Below are positions 50,555 to 58,560 of a DNA stretch of 64,000 nt, in pieces (within the stretch, counting starts at the first letter, position 1; every line of letters starts with the position of its first letter). Origin of the DNA: Chitinophaga niabensis (GTDB lineage Bacteria > Bacteroidota > Bacteroidia > Chitinophagales > Chitinophagaceae). The position numbers and the translations under genes were made by a program. The notes below the pieces were generated by a model, which made no database searches, had not been told where the DNA came from, and saw only the letters and a program-made list of their open reading frames with translations. The stretch spans positions 1,550,001-1,614,000 of the forward strand of contig NZ_FSRA01000002.1 of the NCBI RefSeq assembly GCF_900129465.1, in the 5' to 3' direction.

Positions 50555-51781
50555 TTAAGCTTTTTTCTTTCTTTCAATATTGGGCAGGAAGCCTGTTAAT
50601 AATCCTATTAACGGAAGGTATGCACATACCTGGTATACATAATTGATACTGGTACGGTCTGCTAATTGTCCAAGCAGTGCAGATCCCACACCTGCCATAC
50701 CAAAGGCAAATCCGAAGAACAAACCGGCAATCATACCTACTTTCCCCGGCACCAGTTCCTGTGCATATACAAGGATGGCGGAGAATGCAGAAGAAAGGAT
50801 CACACCGATAAACACACTAAGGATGGCCGTCCAGAAAAGATTAGCGTGTGGCATTAATAATGCAAAAGGTGCAACGCCGAGGATGGAGATCCAGATCACA
50901 TACTTTCTGCCGATGCGGTCTCCCACAGGCCCTCCGATGAAGGTCCCGGCTGCAATGGCAAACAGGAAGATGAACAGGTATACCTGTGCGCTTTGCACGG
51001 ATACGTTGAATTTATCGATCAGGTAGAAAGTATAATAGCTGGTAAGGCTCGCCATGTAGAAGTATTTGGAGAAGATCAGGATCATGAGGATGAACAGCGC
51101 AAAGATCACTCTGCCTTTCGATAATTTGATGGTTTCTACCTGTAGCTTTGCTTTCTTAGGTTTGATGCGATGGGTATTGTTGAGGTACCATTTACTGATA
51201 CGGAGCATTACTACAATGGCTATCAGCGCTACAATGGAAAACCAGGCAATGTGCGTTTGCCCCAGGGGCACAATGATTGCAGCAGCCAATAGTGGGCCGA
51301 GGGAACTACCTGTGTTGCCACCCACCTGGAATAAAGATTGTGCCATGCCATGCTGGCCGCCGGAAGCCATGTAAGCCAGGCGGGATGCTTCAGGATGAAA
51401 AACCGCTGAGCCGATCCCGATCAATGCTACGGAAACCAATACCATGGGGAAGCTGTGCACAAAAGCAAGGCATAATAGTCCCATCAGTGTGAAAGTCATA
51501 CCAATGGCCAGTGAATAGGGCTGCGGCCTTTTGTCTGTATACATCCCAACCAGTGGCTGCAGAATAGATGCAGAGAGTTGGAAGGTTAAGGTGATCAACC
51601 CCACCTGCGAGAAGCTTAGATGCAGGGAATCCTTTACCATTGGGTAAATGGCAGGAATGATAGATTGAATAGTGTCGTTCAGCAGATGTGTAAAGCTAAG
51701 GGCCAGCAATACCGAGAATACAGTTTTTTCGGCCAGGTTCTGCGCCACCTTTTTCTCTTCGCCTTCAAGTACAGTTTCCAT
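50555..51781 (-). CDS. MFS transporter, Fsr (fosmidomycin resistance)-like
   Basis: 408 residues with 12 membrane segments. The N-terminal segment, SFTHLLNDTIQSIIPAIYPMVKDSLHLSFSQVGLITLTFQLSASILQPLVG-like, matches the Fsr family, as do IGIGSAVFHPEASR and LFQVGGNTGSSLGPLL. Fsr proteins are drug exporters, but homologues with other roles exist. The gene is 41 bp after a GntR regulator gene on the same strand, and a palindrome sits in that gap, so expression is probably repressor-controlled. The real substrate is unknown; proximity to the sialic acid locus may be chance. Confidence 0.85.
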   Translation of the reverse strand: METVLEGEEKKVAQNLAEKTVFSVLLALSFTHLLNDTIQSIIPAIYPMVKDSLHLSFSQVGLITLTFQLSASILQPLVGMYTDKRPQPYSLAIGMTFTLMGLLCLAFVHSFPMVLVSVALIGIGSAVFHPEASRLAYMASGGQHGMAQSLFQVGGNTGSSLGPLLAAAIIVPLGQTHIAWFSIVALIAIVVMLRISKWYLNNTHRIKPKKAKLQVETIKLSKGRVIFALFILMILIFSKYFYMASLTSYYTFYLIDKFNVSVQSAQVYLFIFLFAIAAGTFIGGPVGDRIGRKYVIWISILGVAPFALLMPHANLFWTAILSVFIGVILSSAFSAILVYAQELVPGKVGMIAGLFFGFAFGMAGVGSALLGQLADRTSINYVYQVCAYLPLIGLLTGFLPNIERKKKA

Positions 51782-51786
51782 TGTTG

Positions 51787-51799
51787 TCAGATCATCTGA
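51787..51799. promoter_or_regulatory. Operator candidate before the MFS gene
   Basis: TCAGAT-C-ATCTGA, a perfect 6-bp inverted repeat, 5 bp upstream of the MFS start codon. It shares CATCTGAT with the region before the second GntR gene. Confidence 0.5.
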
Positions 51800-51822
51800 T
51801 ATTTAGAATTCAAAAAAAAATA

Positions 51823-52497
51823 TCATTTCGCATGGGTGCTGATGCGGGTTGCCCACAGGAGCGCTTGCGCGGAGTCTTTGTCTATAATGCTTTGCAGGAG
51901 TGACTTGTGGAGGTCCTGCGATTCCAGGAAAGGTTTGGTATCTGCATACCTTTCACGGAAAGATTGTTTCAGGTGCGTAGCGATGGTTTTATAGAGATCT
52001 ACCATGATCTCATTCTTGGATGCTACGGCTATACTGGTATGGAAGTCGATGTCTGCCTGCATACAGGCGTCCACGTTCTGTGCTTTTGCATGTTCGCCCC
52101 TTTTTTTGAGGAAGGCCTTCATTTGCGTGATGTCGTCTTTCGTGCGGTGGAGGGCTGCTTTCTCAGCAATCTTTACTTCCAGTAACAGCCGTACTTCATT
52201 GAGGTCCTGGAAGTGGGCCCGGTGAAAACGTTGGGCCAGGGGTTCTCCCATGGCCTGGTGAGAAATGATGAAAGTGCCCAGGCCCTGTTGCACTCTTACT
52301 AATCCGGCATTAACCAGCAGCCTTACTGCTTCACGGATAGTGGAGCGGCCTACACCAAACTGGGCCATGAGATCAGGTTCCGTGGGGAGTTGCTGGCCAA
52401 TGGCATATTTGCCTGAGCAGATCTGCTGTTGCAGGTGGCCGGCTACTTCGTCCGCCAGGTTTTTGCGTTTTACGTATGTTATGGGTGTAGTCATCAT
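51823..52497 (-). CDS. GntR-family (FadR/FCD) transcriptional regulator 2
   Basis: About 224 residues from the ATG at 52497. Winged helix near 5-75 (KNLADEVAGHLQQQICSGKYAIGQQLPTEPDLMAQFGVGRSTIREAVRLL) and FCD domain near 95-215 (LNEVRLLLEVKIAEKAAL, ADIDFHTSIAVASKNEIM, HKSLLQSI). A longer frame from 52590 would include an exact TAGCTTTG promoter box at 52513, so the start at 52497 (or 52494) is preferred. It probably controls itself and the MFS gene downstream. Confidence 0.88.
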   Translation of the reverse strand: MMTTPITYVKRKNLADEVAGHLQQQICSGKYAIGQQLPTEPDLMAQFGVGRSTIREAVRLLVNAGLVRVQQGLGTFIISHQAMGEPLAQRFHRAHFQDLNEVRLLLEVKIAEKAALHRTKDDITQMKAFLKKRGEHAKAQNVDACMQADIDFHTSIAVASKNEIMVDLYKTIATHLKQSFRERYADTKPFLESQDLHKSLLQSIIDKDSAQALLWATRISTHAK

Positions 52498-52498
52498 A

Positions 52499-52520
52499 TC
52501 ATCAGATGTTTGCAAAGCTA
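52499..52520 (-). promoter_or_regulatory. Promoter and operator candidate of GntR regulator 2
   Basis: TAGCTTTG (52513-52520) followed by CATCTGATGATAT (minus strand, about 52499-52510), which resembles the palindrome before the MFS gene. The site lies just upstream of the start codon. Confidence 0.5.
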
Positions 52521-52589
52521 CATTTTTTTCTGAAAGTTTGTATGTGTTAATTAATTCGAAAAGGGGGGATATCTTAATCAGATATTGCA

Positions 52590-52597
52590 TATTTTTG
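52590..52597 (+). promoter_or_regulatory. -7 promoter element (TATTTTTG) of the acidic protein gene
   Basis: Exact TAnnTTTG match 33 bp before the ATG at 52631. Confidence 0.55.
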
Positions 52598-52630
52598 TAG
52601 TCCTTTAGTTATCAATTAAAATTTTGACCA

Positions 52631-52915
52631 ATGGCATTACCTAAATTCATGATTGCAGATGATCCCGTTACAGATCCGGATAATGAATACATCTTCCATA
52701 CGGAGAAACCGCGGTTCTTTGCCAAACGTGTAGAAGAAGACGAAGAGATGGCATATATCGATATCGTGGAAGAAATTGATAACGTGGAAGAATACTTTCA
52801 TGGAGAGCCGGAAAAGAAACAGGCGTTATTAGATGAATTGGAGGACTGGTATTACTCTTACATGGAGTGGCTGGAAGAAGATGAGGATGACGACGATGAT
52901 GATGACGAGGAATAA
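52631..52915 (+). CDS. Small acidic protein with poly-aspartate tail
   Basis: 94 residues, no signal peptide, unknown function. It is strongly acidic throughout (VEEDEEMAYIDIVEEIDNVEEYF, WLEEDEDDDDDDDEE) with an N-terminal part that looks ordered (MALPKFMIADDPVTDPDNEYIFHT) and tryptophans and tyrosines near the end (DWYYSYMEW). Acidic proteins of this sort can mimic DNA or buffer metal ions, but nothing shows this here. It has its own promoter. The family seems to be a Bacteroidota hypothetical protein; I cannot name it. Confidence 0.75.
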   Translation: MALPKFMIADDPVTDPDNEYIFHTEKPRFFAKRVEEDEEMAYIDIVEEIDNVEEYFHGEPEKKQALLDELEDWYYSYMEWLEEDEDDDDDDDEE

Positions 52916-52936
52916 AATTCTCTTTATACATTGATG

Positions 52937-52976
52937 AAAATACCTGGTGAATGGATTACCGTTCACCAGGTATTTT
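52937..52976. terminator. Terminator hairpin overlapping the stop codon of the hydrolase
   Basis: AAAATACCTGGTGAA pairs with TTCACCAGGTATTTT around a 10-nt loop, 15 bp perfect. The hydrolase stop codon and last codons are inside the hairpin. It also follows the acidic protein gene, so it serves both convergent genes. Confidence 0.85.
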
Positions 52977-53837
52977 ATTGTTAAGGAAATTATCCATGAG
53001 TGTTAATACCTCATCGAAATTTGTTTCCAGTGCCCAGTGCCCACCATCGATAATATGGATTTCTGCATCGGGCAGGTCTCTCTTGTAACAGGGAGGTTCA
53101 TTTATGCTAAAGAAAACATCATATTTTCCCCATATCACTATGGCTGGAGGTTGGTGTGTACGGAAATATTCCTGGTAGACCGGGAACATTTTGAAATTAT
53201 CCTCAAAATCACAATTCAACTCAAACTGCATTTCAGCATTCCCCGGCCGCTTTATTATGTCCCAGTCCAGCATCCATAATTCAGGGCTGACGGCAGGTAA
53301 TAATTCTTCAGGCAGGCCCCAGGTGTATTGGCCTTTTACCCCTTCTTCACTGATAAACGCAGAAAGTTTTTTCTTCTTTTCAGCAGTGGGATTTTTCCAA
53401 TATGCTTTATATTCATCCCATTCCGGGCCAATGCCTTCATCATATGCATTGCCGTTCTGCACAATGATCCCTTTTATCTTTTCAGGATGGTTGACGCACA
53501 TTCGCTGACCGATGTGGGCACCATAGTCGTGGAGATAGATGGTAAAGGACTTCAGGTTTATTGCGTCCGTAAATTTATCCATGTACGCTGCTACATTCCT
53601 GAAAGTATATTCAAAGAATTCTCTATCGGGGAATTCACTAAACCCGAATCCTGGATAGTCAGGGGCAACGAGGTAAAATCTGTCACCCAGGGCGGTCATC
53701 AGGTTCTTAAACATGACGGATGAAGTGGGGAACCCGTGCAACAGTAATAATGCTGGGTTCTTTCTGTCACCGGCTTCCCGATAGAAAATATCAATGCCGT
53801 CAACTTTAATTGTTTTATTTAAAATCTGCCTTGGCAT
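52956..53837 (-). CDS. Alpha/beta hydrolase, haloalkane dehalogenase/epoxide hydrolase-like
   Basis: 293 residues. Oxyanion motif LLLHGFPTSS near 33, nucleophile aspartate in YLHDYGAHIG near 104, acid in VIWGKYDVFF and catalytic histidine in DGGHWALETN near 272. The Asp nucleophile in HDYGA (not Ser) places it with haloalkane dehalogenases, epoxide hydrolases and fluoroacetate dehalogenases; the particular reaction is unknown. There is no signal peptide. Confidence 0.87.
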   Translation of the reverse strand: MPRQILNKTIKVDGIDIFYREAGDRKNPALLLLHGFPTSSVMFKNLMTALGDRFYLVAPDYPGFGFSEFPDREFFEYTFRNVAAYMDKFTDAINLKSFTIYLHDYGAHIGQRMCVNHPEKIKGIIVQNGNAYDEGIGPEWDEYKAYWKNPTAEKKKKLSAFISEEGVKGQYTWGLPEELLPAVSPELWMLDWDIIKRPGNAEMQFELNCDFEDNFKMFPVYQEYFRTHQPPAIVIWGKYDVFFSINEPPCYKRDLPDAEIHIIDGGHWALETNFDEVLTLMDNFLNNKIPGER

Positions 53838-53941
53838 GTTTCCGTTGTTTGTTGCGCTATATGGTTAGTTGAAATGGCGCAAACCTCCGGTTTCACAGAA
53901 GTTTGCGCCCAGGTATCATCACAATGGTTCTTCTTTACTGC

Positions 53942-54358
53942 TTATTTTTTGCGGGTGGATCTTTTTGCCGTAGCTTTTTTAGTGGTTGCTTTCTTTGCGG
54001 TGGCACGTTTGGCAGCAGCCTTTTTAGGTGCAGCCTTCTTCGCAGCCGCTTTCTTGCCGGTAGCTCTTTTAGCTGTAGCTTTCTTGGCCGTAGCTTTCTT
54101 CGCGGTTGCTTTCTTACCTGTAGCTCTCTTTGCCGTAGCTTTCTTACCCGTTGCTTTTTTACCAGTAGCTTTCTTCGCTGCAGCCTTCTTCGGAACCTTC
54201 GCTCCTTCTTCCCTGGCTTCAGATAATCCGATCGCGATAGCCTGTTTACGGCTGGTTACTTTCGGGCCTTTCTTACTGCCACTCCTCAACTTTCCTTCAT
54301 GCATTTCATGCATGGCCCTTTCCACCTTGTCTCCTGCTTTTTTTGAATACTTTGCCAT
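53942..54358 (-). CDS. Histone H1-like lysine/alanine repeat protein with DUF6496-type N-terminus
   Basis: 138 residues from the ATG at 54358; the ORF can be extended to 54442 but the family begins MAKYSKKAGDKVERAMHEMHEGKL, which starts at 54358. The N-terminal 55 residues (KVTSRKQAIAIGLSEAR) match DUF6496-type proteins. From residue 58 on there are about 15 units of the type KKATA, KKATG or KRATA, strongly basic like the tail of eukaryotic histone H1. It most likely binds DNA or RNA and may compact the nucleoid. Opposite-strand ORFs through the repeat are artefacts of its composition. Confidence 0.85.
   Translation of the reverse strand: MAKYSKKAGDKVERAMHEMHEGKLRSGSKKGPKVTSRKQAIAIGLSEAREEGAKVPKKAAAKKATGKKATGKKATAKRATGKKATAKKATAKKATAKRATGKKAAAKKAAPKKAAAKRATAKKATTKKATAKRSTRKK
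53945..54190. repeat. 15-bp tandem repeats encoding KKATA units
   Basis: Roughly fifteen imperfect units of about 15 bp, reading (plus strand) like GTAGCTTTCTTXGCXG, interrupted by KKAAPKKAAA and KKATTKK variants. Confidence 0.75.
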
Positions 54359-54469
54359 GATACTTTTTTTAATGGGTTTATAAATAAGTACATTTAAAAC
54401 ATCCAGCAAATTATACTCCACTTCATTTTTCTTAGTTTTCATGGTTGTTAATGTTTAAGTGTAGAAATA

Positions 54470-54949
54470 TTACCCCAATAGTTTGAGAAATGCCCCCAAT
54501 ACGGAATTCACATAGTACAGCTGTACTTCCTTGGCCGTACCGTTTCCTCCCTGCATTTTGCCGGAAGCGATCACCTTATCTTTCTGCACGATCGCATAAT
54601 AAGCAAACACCTGCTGATTTGATTCCGGGACCGGCGTAGCATATCCTGTAAGACTAATACCCCAGTGGCTGGAAAACAGCTGCGTAACATGTACGGCCAT
54701 TTCAGCCGCTACTTTCCCATCTACACAGTTGCAACGGGCGGCATGGATGGGTTCAATATGTAATTGTCTTGCTTTCTGGCCAAGATTATAGGTGGTTATA
54801 CCACCTTGAAAGAAATGAATGGCATCGTCTGCTCCGGAGAGGGCAAACTGCAACAATCCTGCAGTAACACTTTCCGCCACAGCAACGGTTTGTTGATGCT
54901 GCAACAGGTAGTCTTTGATCTGCCTGATCTTTTCGTCGTTAAATTCCAT
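54470..54949 (-). CDS. CinA C-terminal family amidase (nicotinamide-nucleotide amidohydrolase-like)
   Basis: 159 residues from the ATG at 54949. The CinA C-terminal (PncC-type) signature is present: TVAVAESVTAGLLQFALSGADDAIHFFQGGITTYNLGQK near 18-56, with the conserved serine-threonine pair, CNCVDGKVAAEMA near 71 and WGISLTGYATPVP near 97. This domain hydrolyses nicotinamide mononucleotide to nicotinate mononucleotide in pyridine salvage. The N-terminal CinA domain is absent, as is common for PncC. Upstream, GGCACAAT and ATTGTGCC (54954 and 54982) form a spaced inverted repeat. Confidence 0.85.
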   Translation of the reverse strand: MEFNDEKIRQIKDYLLQHQQTVAVAESVTAGLLQFALSGADDAIHFFQGGITTYNLGQKARQLHIEPIHAARCNCVDGKVAAEMAVHVTQLFSSHWGISLTGYATPVPESNQQVFAYYAIVQKDKVIASGKMQGGNGTAKEVQLYYVNSVLGAFLKLLG

Positions 54950-55000
54950 GGTGGGCACAATTCCCCATAATAGGCTAAAATATTGTGCCAAAGGGTTTGC

Positions 55001-55120
55001 TTAGTTGCAATGGCCCAGCGCGAGATAGATAATAATGAAGACCACCACCGTACCAAGACAACCACCGCCTAATTTTTTTGCGCCGTATCCGGCAATCAAT
55101 GCTCTGATAAATTTGTTCAT
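55001..55120 (-). CDS. 39-residue single-pass membrane peptide
   Basis: Reads from the ATG at 55120 to TAA at 55001. A short basic N-terminus with MNKFIRALIAGYGAKKLG is followed by a glycine/cysteine stretch and one hydrophobic helix (TVVVFIIIYLALGHCN end). Bacterial small membrane peptides of this kind with a leading GAKKLGGGC-like stretch recur in Bacteroidota to my recollection. It lies between the TonB receptor and CinA genes on the same strand, 17 bp after the former. Function unknown. Confidence 0.6.
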   Translation of the reverse strand: MNKFIRALIAGYGAKKLGGGCLGTVVVFIIIYLALGHCN

Positions 55121-55137
55121 GGGTTACAGTTTGTACC

Positions 55138-57207
55138 CTAATGTACTGAATTTTTGCGCAGGTTAAAAATAAACCCGGCCATCAGCATCCTGCCTGGTTG
55201 CGATGGCATCAGGTAATCTGTGTGATTGGTGATATTATCTGCGGTGAGGCGGAGGGTTAATATATCGCGGAGCAATGTTTTCTGAATAGAGGCATTGAGA
55301 AGCGTGTATCCTTTCACAAATACATCGTATTGATCTATGTATCCGTTATTGTCAATATCCAGGAAGCCATACTTGCCTCTGTATCCTGCACGCAGGGAAG
55401 CAGTGATGCCCCAGGGCTTATAATCATAATACGCCTGTACATTGAACATGTGCTTACTTCTGTTGGGCAATCCGAAATAATCACTGGCACGGGCAGGGCG
55501 GATACCTTCAGGGGTCCTTACAGTTGTATGGCCAATGTTATCAATAATAGCCCTGTTTTTAGCTATGAGGTACTGATATCCTGCACTCAGCACTAAACGT
55601 TTCAGCGGGCTGTATTTGAAACCTGCTTCCACCCCCGTGGTATAGATATCTTTCAGGTTGAAATAAGAAAAGATCTGCTGTCCGTTTTTACTGATCCCCA
55701 CCTGTTCTGTGTTGATGAGGTTGTCGATCTTGTTATAGAAGCCATTAATGTCCAGCTCGGCTGTTTTGGCAAAAGAGAATCTGGCGCCGAAATTGAGGGA
55801 AGTGGAAGTTTCCGGTTGCAGATCACGTATGCCTGTTGCATTGACCCATACCTGTTGCACGAGCCCTGCTTTTTGCAGTTCTTCTATCTTCTCTTCAAAA
55901 TTATTAGCTCCGATCACGGTATATCCTTGTGTGATATTGGTGAACACCTGGTACATCTGCGCATAGGTGGGAGATTTAAACCCCTTGCCCAAAGAAGTTT
56001 TGATCTTTACCCAGGCAGCAGGAGACCAGGTGGCACCAAGACTTGGATTCAACTTCCCGCCATACAAATTATTTCCATCGTACCGTAACCCGGCAATGAA
56101 ACTATAGACAGGCCCGGGATTATAATTCAGTTGCGCATAACCGAAGTAATTATACATGCTATAGATCATTTGCTGATGATCTCCGCCCAGCCCTCCGGTA
56201 AAAGAGAGTTTTTCAGGGAGCAGGTCTTTCGCTGCCTGTAGCTCCAGCCTGTTGATCACCTGAGAGAAAACATTCCGCTGTAGTTCCTTTCCCGTTTCAA
56301 CGATATGTACGGCTTGTTCTGTTTTATAATGCGTGATATAGTAACGGCCCAATAAGCGCCAGCCGTTATTTAAATTGGTATTGAGCGAAAGGGCGGTGTT
56401 GAAATCCTTTTCGTCCAGCAGATCGGAAAAAGGCTGGGCGCCATAGGAACGGTCCATTACGGAATGCCTGTCTGCCAGTCTGCTGCTGAGATAGAGGGAA
56501 CTTTTATCACTTAGTTTATAATGTCCGCGGCCTTGCAGGTTGATGCTGTGATAAGGGGGGGATGTCTGTCCTTCTTTTAAATATTCGGTATTAACGTTGA
56601 AGCCATCTGTTCTATAATAATTACCGGAGATGTTCACGGAGCCACGGGTAAAAGGAGCTTCTCCCTGAAGGGTGGCATCCATTGTATTATAAGTACCATA
56701 GAACAAACTGGCGGTAGCCTGCGGATCTATAACGGTTTGTTTGGTGATGATATTGATCACGCCTCCCATGGCTTCACTTCCATATAAACTACTGGCAGCA
56801 CCTTTGATCACTTCTATCCTTTCTATATCTGATACGCTGATGCGGGAGAGATCAAAGTTACCATTGAAACGACCTGTCATGGGCTGGCCGTTGATAAGTA
56901 TAAGGATATATTCAGAGCTGAAGCCCTGCATTTGTATACCCAGGCTACGATTCCCTGATCCCAGGTCATTTACCATAGCCATGCCCGTTTGCTCCCGTAA
57001 CACCTCATCCAGCCTGCGGCTGCCCATCATCCGGATAGTTCTTTTATCAATGATGGTGATAGGATTTGCTACTTTTTTAATGTCTATCACATCATCCTGC
57101 TTTTTGTAGAGCTGATGGGTGATGTTAACTGTTTCTAAAGACCTTATATTGGTGTCTTGCGCTTGTGCAGTACCAACAGTAAATAACAGTATCAAGATCT
57201 TTTTCAT
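55138..57207 (-). CDS. TonB-dependent receptor, probable haem receptor (HmuR-like)
   Basis: 689 residues from the ATG at 57207; the ORF extends upstream without a signal sequence, so this start, giving MKKILILLFTVGTAQA, is preferred. Plug domain near 40-160 (NITIIDKRTIRMMGSRRLDEVLREQTGM-like, VIKGAASSLYGSEAMGGVINIITKQ), then a barrel containing FKSPTYAQMYQVFTNITQGYTVIGANNFEEK, characteristic of HmuR-type receptors, and ending with FNLRKNSVH. HmuR works with surface lipoprotein HmuY to import haem; HmuY-type genes lie 2 kb away. A PchR-type AraC gene is divergent to it. Confidence 0.85.
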   Translation of the reverse strand: MKKILILLFTVGTAQAQDTNIRSLETVNITHQLYKKQDDVIDIKKVANPITIIDKRTIRMMGSRRLDEVLREQTGMAMVNDLGSGNRSLGIQMQGFSSEYILILINGQPMTGRFNGNFDLSRISVSDIERIEVIKGAASSLYGSEAMGGVINIITKQTVIDPQATASLFYGTYNTMDATLQGEAPFTRGSVNISGNYYRTDGFNVNTEYLKEGQTSPPYHSINLQGRGHYKLSDKSSLYLSSRLADRHSVMDRSYGAQPFSDLLDEKDFNTALSLNTNLNNGWRLLGRYYITHYKTEQAVHIVETGKELQRNVFSQVINRLELQAAKDLLPEKLSFTGGLGGDHQQMIYSMYNYFGYAQLNYNPGPVYSFIAGLRYDGNNLYGGKLNPSLGATWSPAAWVKIKTSLGKGFKSPTYAQMYQVFTNITQGYTVIGANNFEEKIEELQKAGLVQQVWVNATGIRDLQPETSTSLNFGARFSFAKTAELDINGFYNKIDNLINTEQVGISKNGQQIFSYFNLKDIYTTGVEAGFKYSPLKRLVLSAGYQYLIAKNRAIIDNIGHTTVRTPEGIRPARASDYFGLPNRSKHMFNVQAYYDYKPWGITASLRAGYRGKYGFLDIDNNGYIDQYDVFVKGYTLLNASIQKTLLRDILTLRLTADNITNHTDYLMPSQPGRMLMAGFIFNLRKNSVH

Positions 57208-57209
57208 GG

Positions 57210-57222
57210 GGAACAAAGTTCC
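57210..57222. promoter_or_regulatory. Palindrome before the TonB receptor start
   Basis: GGAAC-AAA-GTTCC, perfect 5-bp inverted repeat, 2 bp from the receptor ATG. Candidate site for the divergent AraC-type regulator. Confidence 0.35.
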
Positions 57223-57434
57223 GCTTTCCACCACACCTGCTACGGAGAAAGACTTACCTGAGAAGGAGAAGCAGCCCCTCAGATGCGGAAAAAAATTTAC
57301 CATATCCGGAAACATTTTATCCGCAGATATCCTATGGCAAAGGGTTCTGTAATACCACCCTTTCAATTGTAATCTGCGTGCAATATTTTCCAGTGGGAAT
57401 GACATAATATTGCCGTATAGCAAAATCAAAGACC

Positions 57435-58406
57435 TTGTGTGCCCTTGTTTCCAATGATATAAAATGCGCTTTTGACATAAGCGGTTCCGGTAACCTGAGA
57501 GAGCGGCGAAAAGCGCTGACAGAGAATGGCCATTCCGGTTCTGTTTATGAGATGCTGAGTCCGGATGGTATTAACCTGGGATATTATAATATTAAGTCAA
57601 GCCAGGAAGGAGAAGTAGTGTTTAAGAACATGAACCCTTTTCTGCAGATCAGTTATACACTGAGCGGGAATAAAAGTTACACCACTGGCAGCGAGCTTAC
57701 CAAACTGGCTTCTTTTCAGAAACATCAGTATAATTACCTTTTCTTCCCTGAGCAGGAGATCCATCTCAACTGGCAGGCAGATGAACAGCTGGAGATCTTT
57801 GAATTGGGTGTAACGCCGGAGCTGGTATTTAATTTCCTGCCGGAAGAACATCCGTTGTTTCCTGTTTTTATAAAAAGCATTGCCAACAATACACCTGCCC
57901 TGCTGAGCGAAGTGAACCTTCCTTTGGCCTCCAATATCAGCGCCATCCTGTATGATATGCTCAATTGCCCACTGGACGGGCGTTACAAGCAATTATACCT
58001 TAAAGCCAAAACTACAGAACTGCTGGCTATCCAATTATCCCAATACGAACAGATCAGCGGGATGGCCAAAAGTGATACGCGCGCATTGAAGAAAGAAGAC
58101 ATAGAGCGGATGCATATGGCGCGGGATATTATTATCAAGAACATCAACAGCCCTTGTACATTAATAGACCTGAGCCACCAGGTGGGAACAAACGACGCCT
58201 ACCTGAAGAGTCATTTTAAACAGGTATTCGGTACTACCGTATACGGCTATCTGCAGAATATCAAGATGACGCATGCGCGGGAATTACTGTCGCAGGGAAA
58301 AGCCGTATCTGAAGTGGCTTATTTATCAGGTTACAAACATACTGCCCATTTCACGAGGGCTTTTAAGAAACATTTCGGTTTTTCTCCGGGTATTATGAAA
58401 AGGTAA
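57435..58406 (+). CDS. AraC-family regulator, PchR-like (iron/siderophore or haem uptake)
   Basis: About 323 residues. The C-terminal 100 residues form the AraC DNA-binding domain (MARDIIIKNINSPCTLIDLSHQVGTNDAYLKSHFKQVFGTTVYGYLQNIKMTHARELLSQGKAVSEVAYLSGYKHTAHFTRAFKKHFG type). The N-terminal part resembles PchR, the regulator of siderophore receptors. The start is uncertain: the first codon is TTG at 57435; an in-frame stop lies at 57405 and the first ATG is at 57552. It is divergent from the TonB receptor gene and 150 bp from the IsdG-like gene. Confidence 0.83.
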   Translation: MCALVSNDIKCAFDISGSGNLRERRKALTENGHSGSVYEMLSPDGINLGYYNIKSSQEGEVVFKNMNPFLQISYTLSGNKSYTTGSELTKLASFQKHQYNYLFFPEQEIHLNWQADEQLEIFELGVTPELVFNFLPEEHPLFPVFIKSIANNTPALLSEVNLPLASNISAILYDMLNCPLDGRYKQLYLKAKTTELLAIQLSQYEQISGMAKSDTRALKKEDIERMHMARDIIIKNINSPCTLIDLSHQVGTNDAYLKSHFKQVFGTTVYGYLQNIKMTHARELLSQGKAVSEVAYLSGYKHTAHFTRAFKKHFGFSPGIMKR

Positions 58407-58434
58407 AGTTGCCGGCCACTCTACCGTTCCCTCA

Positions 58435-58560
58435 TTATTTAGCCAACCAGTATATAAATACAAGCCAAAGCAGCCCCTTTATTAAAAAGAAGAGAAATCC
58501 CCAGAAGCCGATGCGCTTCAGCCATTTCATTAACTTTTGCTTAGTGGTGGTTGTTTCCAT
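58435..58560 (-). CDS. 41-residue single-pass membrane peptide
   Basis: Reads from an ATG at 58560, which overlaps the TAA of the preceding gene (TAATG), to a TAA at 58435. METTTTKQKLMKWLKRIG is followed by one hydrophobic helix (FWGFLFFLIKGLLWLVFIYW). The KWLKRIGFWGFLFFLIKGL pattern recurs in short Bacteroidota proteins. Translational coupling suggests that it works with the IsdG-like monooxygenase, or is merely co-expressed. Confidence 0.6.
   Translation of the reverse strand: METTTTKQKLMKWLKRIGFWGFLFFLIKGLLWLVFIYWLAK

Noticed and set aside
53874..54383. 169-codon plus-strand frame rich in A, V, F
   Set aside because: It is the complement of the KKATA repeats of the H1-like gene and has no independent support; the minus-strand product has a recognised N-terminal domain.
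54950..55000. Possible sigma-54 promoter (TTGGCAC...) before the CinA-like gene
   Set aside because: TGGCAC is present but the -12 GC is missing at the right distance; the inverted repeat GGCACAAT/ATTGTGCC explains the resemblance.
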